A program made the position numbers and the translations under genes. Source: Blautia massiliensis (ex Durand et al. 2017) (lineage in GTDB: Bacteria > Bacillota > Clostridia > Lachnospirales > Lachnospiraceae). Taken from it: 64,000 nt of DNA. The DNA is taken from the NCBI RefSeq assembly GCF_001487165.1, contig NZ_LN913006.1:124001-188000 (forward strand). Direction: 5' to 3'. A model generated the notes under the pieces. That model was not told where the DNA came from, searched no databases, and saw nothing but the letters and a program-made list of their open reading frames with translations. Shown here in pieces: positions 62,487 through 64,000 of the stretch; position 1 is the stretch's first letter, and each line of letters begins with the position of its first letter.

Positions 62487-62879
62487 ATGGCAAAAGTTAC
62501 AAAGAAAACGACAAAACGTCGTGTCAAGAAAAACGTTGAACACGGACAGGCACACATTCAGTCTTCCTTCAACAATACAATCGTCACACTGACAGATAAC
62601 GAAGGAAACGCTCTTTCATGGGCAAGTGCCGGTGGTCTTGGATTTAAAGGTTCAAGGAAATCTACCCCTTATGCAGCACAGATGGCAGCAGAGACTGCAA
62701 CAAAGGCTGCTTTAATTCATGGATTAAAAACAGTAGACGTTATGGTAAAAGGCCCGGGCTCAGGCCGTGAAGCTGCAATCCGTGCGCTTCAGGCATGCGG
62801 ACTTGAAGTAACCAGCATTCGTGACGTAACTCCGGTTCCTCACAACGGATGCCGTCCACCAAAACGCAGAAGAGTCTAA
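62487..62879 (+). CDS. rpsK: 30S ribosomal protein S11
   Basis: 130 residues: [47 protein letters not shown] and the C-terminal [22 protein letters not shown]. Platform protein near the Shine-Dalgarno helix. The ribosome-binding site upstream is weak (GTAGGTTAG), unlike its neighbours. Confidence 0.97.
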   Translation: MAKVTKKTTKRRVKKNVEHGQAHIQSSFNNTIVTLTDNEGNALSWASAGGLGFKGSRKSTPYAAQMAAETATKAALIHGLKTVDVMVKGPGSGREAAIRALQACGLEVTSIRDVTPVPHNGCRPPKRRRV

Positions 62880-62895
62880 TTAGGAGGTAGTTGAA

Positions 62896-63489
62896 ATGGC
62901 AGTAAATAGAGTACCTGTTCTGAAAAGATGCAGATCCCTTGGCCTGGATCCGATTTACTTAGGAATTGATAAGAAGTCCACAAGACAGTTAAAACGTGCA
63001 AACCGCAAGGTGTCTGAGTATGGTCTTCAGTTAAAAGAGAAACAGAAAGCAAAATTTATCTACGGAGTTCTTGAGAAACCTTTCCGTAACTACTACAAGA
63101 AAGCCGACAGAATGCAGGGCCAGACAGGTGAGAACCTTATGGTTATGCTTGAGAGCAGACTTGACAACATCGTTTTCCGTATGGGATTTGCCAGAACAAG
63201 AAGAGAGGCTCGTCAGATCGTAGATCACAAGCACGTACTTGTTAACGGAAAATGTGTAAACATTCCGTCCTACCTGTGCAAAGCAGGAGACACAATTGAG
63301 ATCAGAGAGAAGAGCAAAGGCTCTGAGAGATATAAAGGAATCCTTGAGATCACTGGCGGCAGACTTGTTCCGGAGTGGATCGACGTTGATCAGGAGAACC
63401 TGAAGGGTGTAGTTAAAGAGCTTCCTACAAGAGAGCAGATCGATGTTCCTGTAAACGAGATGCTTATCGTCGAGCTGTATTCTAAATAA
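62896..63489 (+). CDS. rpsD: 30S ribosomal protein S4
   Basis: 197 residues: [28 protein letters not shown], then the S4 RNA-binding domain ([53 protein letters not shown]). It has only a single Cys in the N-terminal region, so it is the zinc-free form. In Gram-negatives S4 represses the alpha operon; in Bacillus rpsD is elsewhere, but here it is in the cluster, the clostridial arrangement. AGGAGG precedes the ATG. Confidence 0.97.
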   Translation: MAVNRVPVLKRCRSLGLDPIYLGIDKKSTRQLKRANRKVSEYGLQLKEKQKAKFIYGVLEKPFRNYYKKADRMQGQTGENLMVMLESRLDNIVFRMGFARTRREARQIVDHKHVLVNGKCVNIPSYLCKAGDTIEIREKSKGSERYKGILEITGGRLVPEWIDVDQENLKGVVKELPTREQIDVPVNEMLIVELYSK

Positions 63490-63573
63490 TTAGTAACTGT
63501 TTACTGTGTCTACAGTTATAAAAATTGGTAATACCCTCGAATGTTGATTAACCCAGAAGGAGGGAACCTTATA

Positions 63574-64000
63574 GTGTTTGATTTCAATAAACCAAAAATC
63601 GAAATTACCGAAATATCCGAAGATAAGAAGTTTGGAAGATTCGTTGTAGAGCCTCTGGAAAGAGGTTATGGTACTACCCTTGGCAATTCTTTAAGAAGAA
63701 TTATGCTGTCCTCCCTTCCGGGAGCTGCAGTAAGCCAGGTGAAGATCGATGGTGTACTTCATGAATTCAGCTCCATTCCGGGCGTGAAGGAAGATGTGAC
63801 CGAAATCATCATGAATCTGAAATCTCTTGCCATTAAGAATCACAGCAGTGACAATGAGCCGAAGACCGCATACATTGAGTGTGAGGGCAAAGGTGTTGTT
63901 ACAGCAGCTGATATCCAGGCAGATCAGGATATTGAGATCATGAACCCGGATCAGGTGATCGCAACCCTGAACGGTGGAAAAGACTGCAGACTGGCCATGG
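63574..64000 (+). CDS. rpoA: DNA-directed RNA polymerase subunit alpha (3' end cut by window)
   Basis: 142 residues are visible from the GTG at 63574: [20 protein letters not shown], the alpha-NTD dimerisation motif [26 protein letters not shown], and [31 protein letters not shown] lies ten bases upstream. The rest of the gene, and probably rplQ, lies beyond the window. Confidence 0.97.
   Translation, partial: MFDFNKPKIEITEISEDKKFGRFVVEPLERGYGTTLGNSLRRIMLSSLPGAAVSQVKIDGVLHEFSSIPGVKEDVTEIIMNLKSLAIKNHSSDNEPKTAYIECEGKGVVTAADIQADQDIEIMNPDQVIATLNGGKDCRLAM

Overview
The window is chromosomal DNA from an endospore-forming, low-to-mid-GC Gram-positive bacterium of the Clostridia, most likely a gut Lachnospiraceae relative. 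The evidence is the spoIIA and spoVA operons, a T-box leader before valS, a zinc-type S14, RapZ/WhiA/Crh-like genes, a membrane pyrophosphatase, strong AGGAGG ribosome-binding sites and promoters of the TTGACA/TTGCAT-17-TATAAT kind. This taxonomic reading is inference; no rRNA or tRNA gene is present to confirm it. No insertion sequence, prophage, CRISPR array or toxin system was seen.

1-6.1 kb is a sugar-acid module: a partial FadR-type regulator faces a GntP permease, a His-less HPr-like protein, an IlvD/Edd-family dehydratase, a KDG kinase and a KDPG aldolase, together a semi-phosphorylative Entner-Doudoroff route. 6.1-11.4 kb holds a small membrane protein and a MacB/FtsX-type ABC pair whose permease carries a very long coiled coil. 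11.5-16.5 kb is a LacI-regulated, ATPase-less sugar-type ABC importer with a creatininase-family protein. 16.5-26.4 kb has valS behind a valine (GUA) T-box, an LTA-synthase-like protein, folC, a 50-residue ORF, a zinc-ribbon/TPR membrane protein and spoIIAA-spoIIAB-sigF. 26.4-36.5 kb holds queT behind a structured leader RNA, a secreted leucine-rich-repeat protein, an rfbD-like reductase, a DAACS symporter, a LysR regulator divergent from a siroheme/ferredoxin reductase, and hppA. 36.5-39.5 kb is a spoVA operon (AB-AC-AD-AE-AA) behind a sigma-F/G-like promoter. 39.6-45 kb carries tcdA, murB, rapZ, whiA, a Crh-like HPr and a membrane protein with a signal-peptidase-like but apparently inactive ectodomain.

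45-57.8 kb is the S10-spc ribosomal protein superoperon (rpsJ to infA), preceded by a well-folded leader. After infA the cluster is interrupted by three minus-strand genes (an NSS transporter, a GntR/HutC regulator and a YoaK-like membrane protein) and resumes at 61.5 kb with its own promoter: rpmJ, a 300-nt structured intergenic RNA, rpsM, rpsK, rpsD and partial rpoA.

The observations that look least explained are the queT leader with a potential kissing-loop, the rpmJ-rpsM intergenic RNA, the rpsJ leader three-way junction, two HPr paralogs that lack the phosphorylatable histidine but keep the regulatory serine, the inactive S26-like protein, the tandem 17-bp repeats upstream of the NSS transporter, and a promoter that runs straight into a terminator-like hairpin before rfbD.
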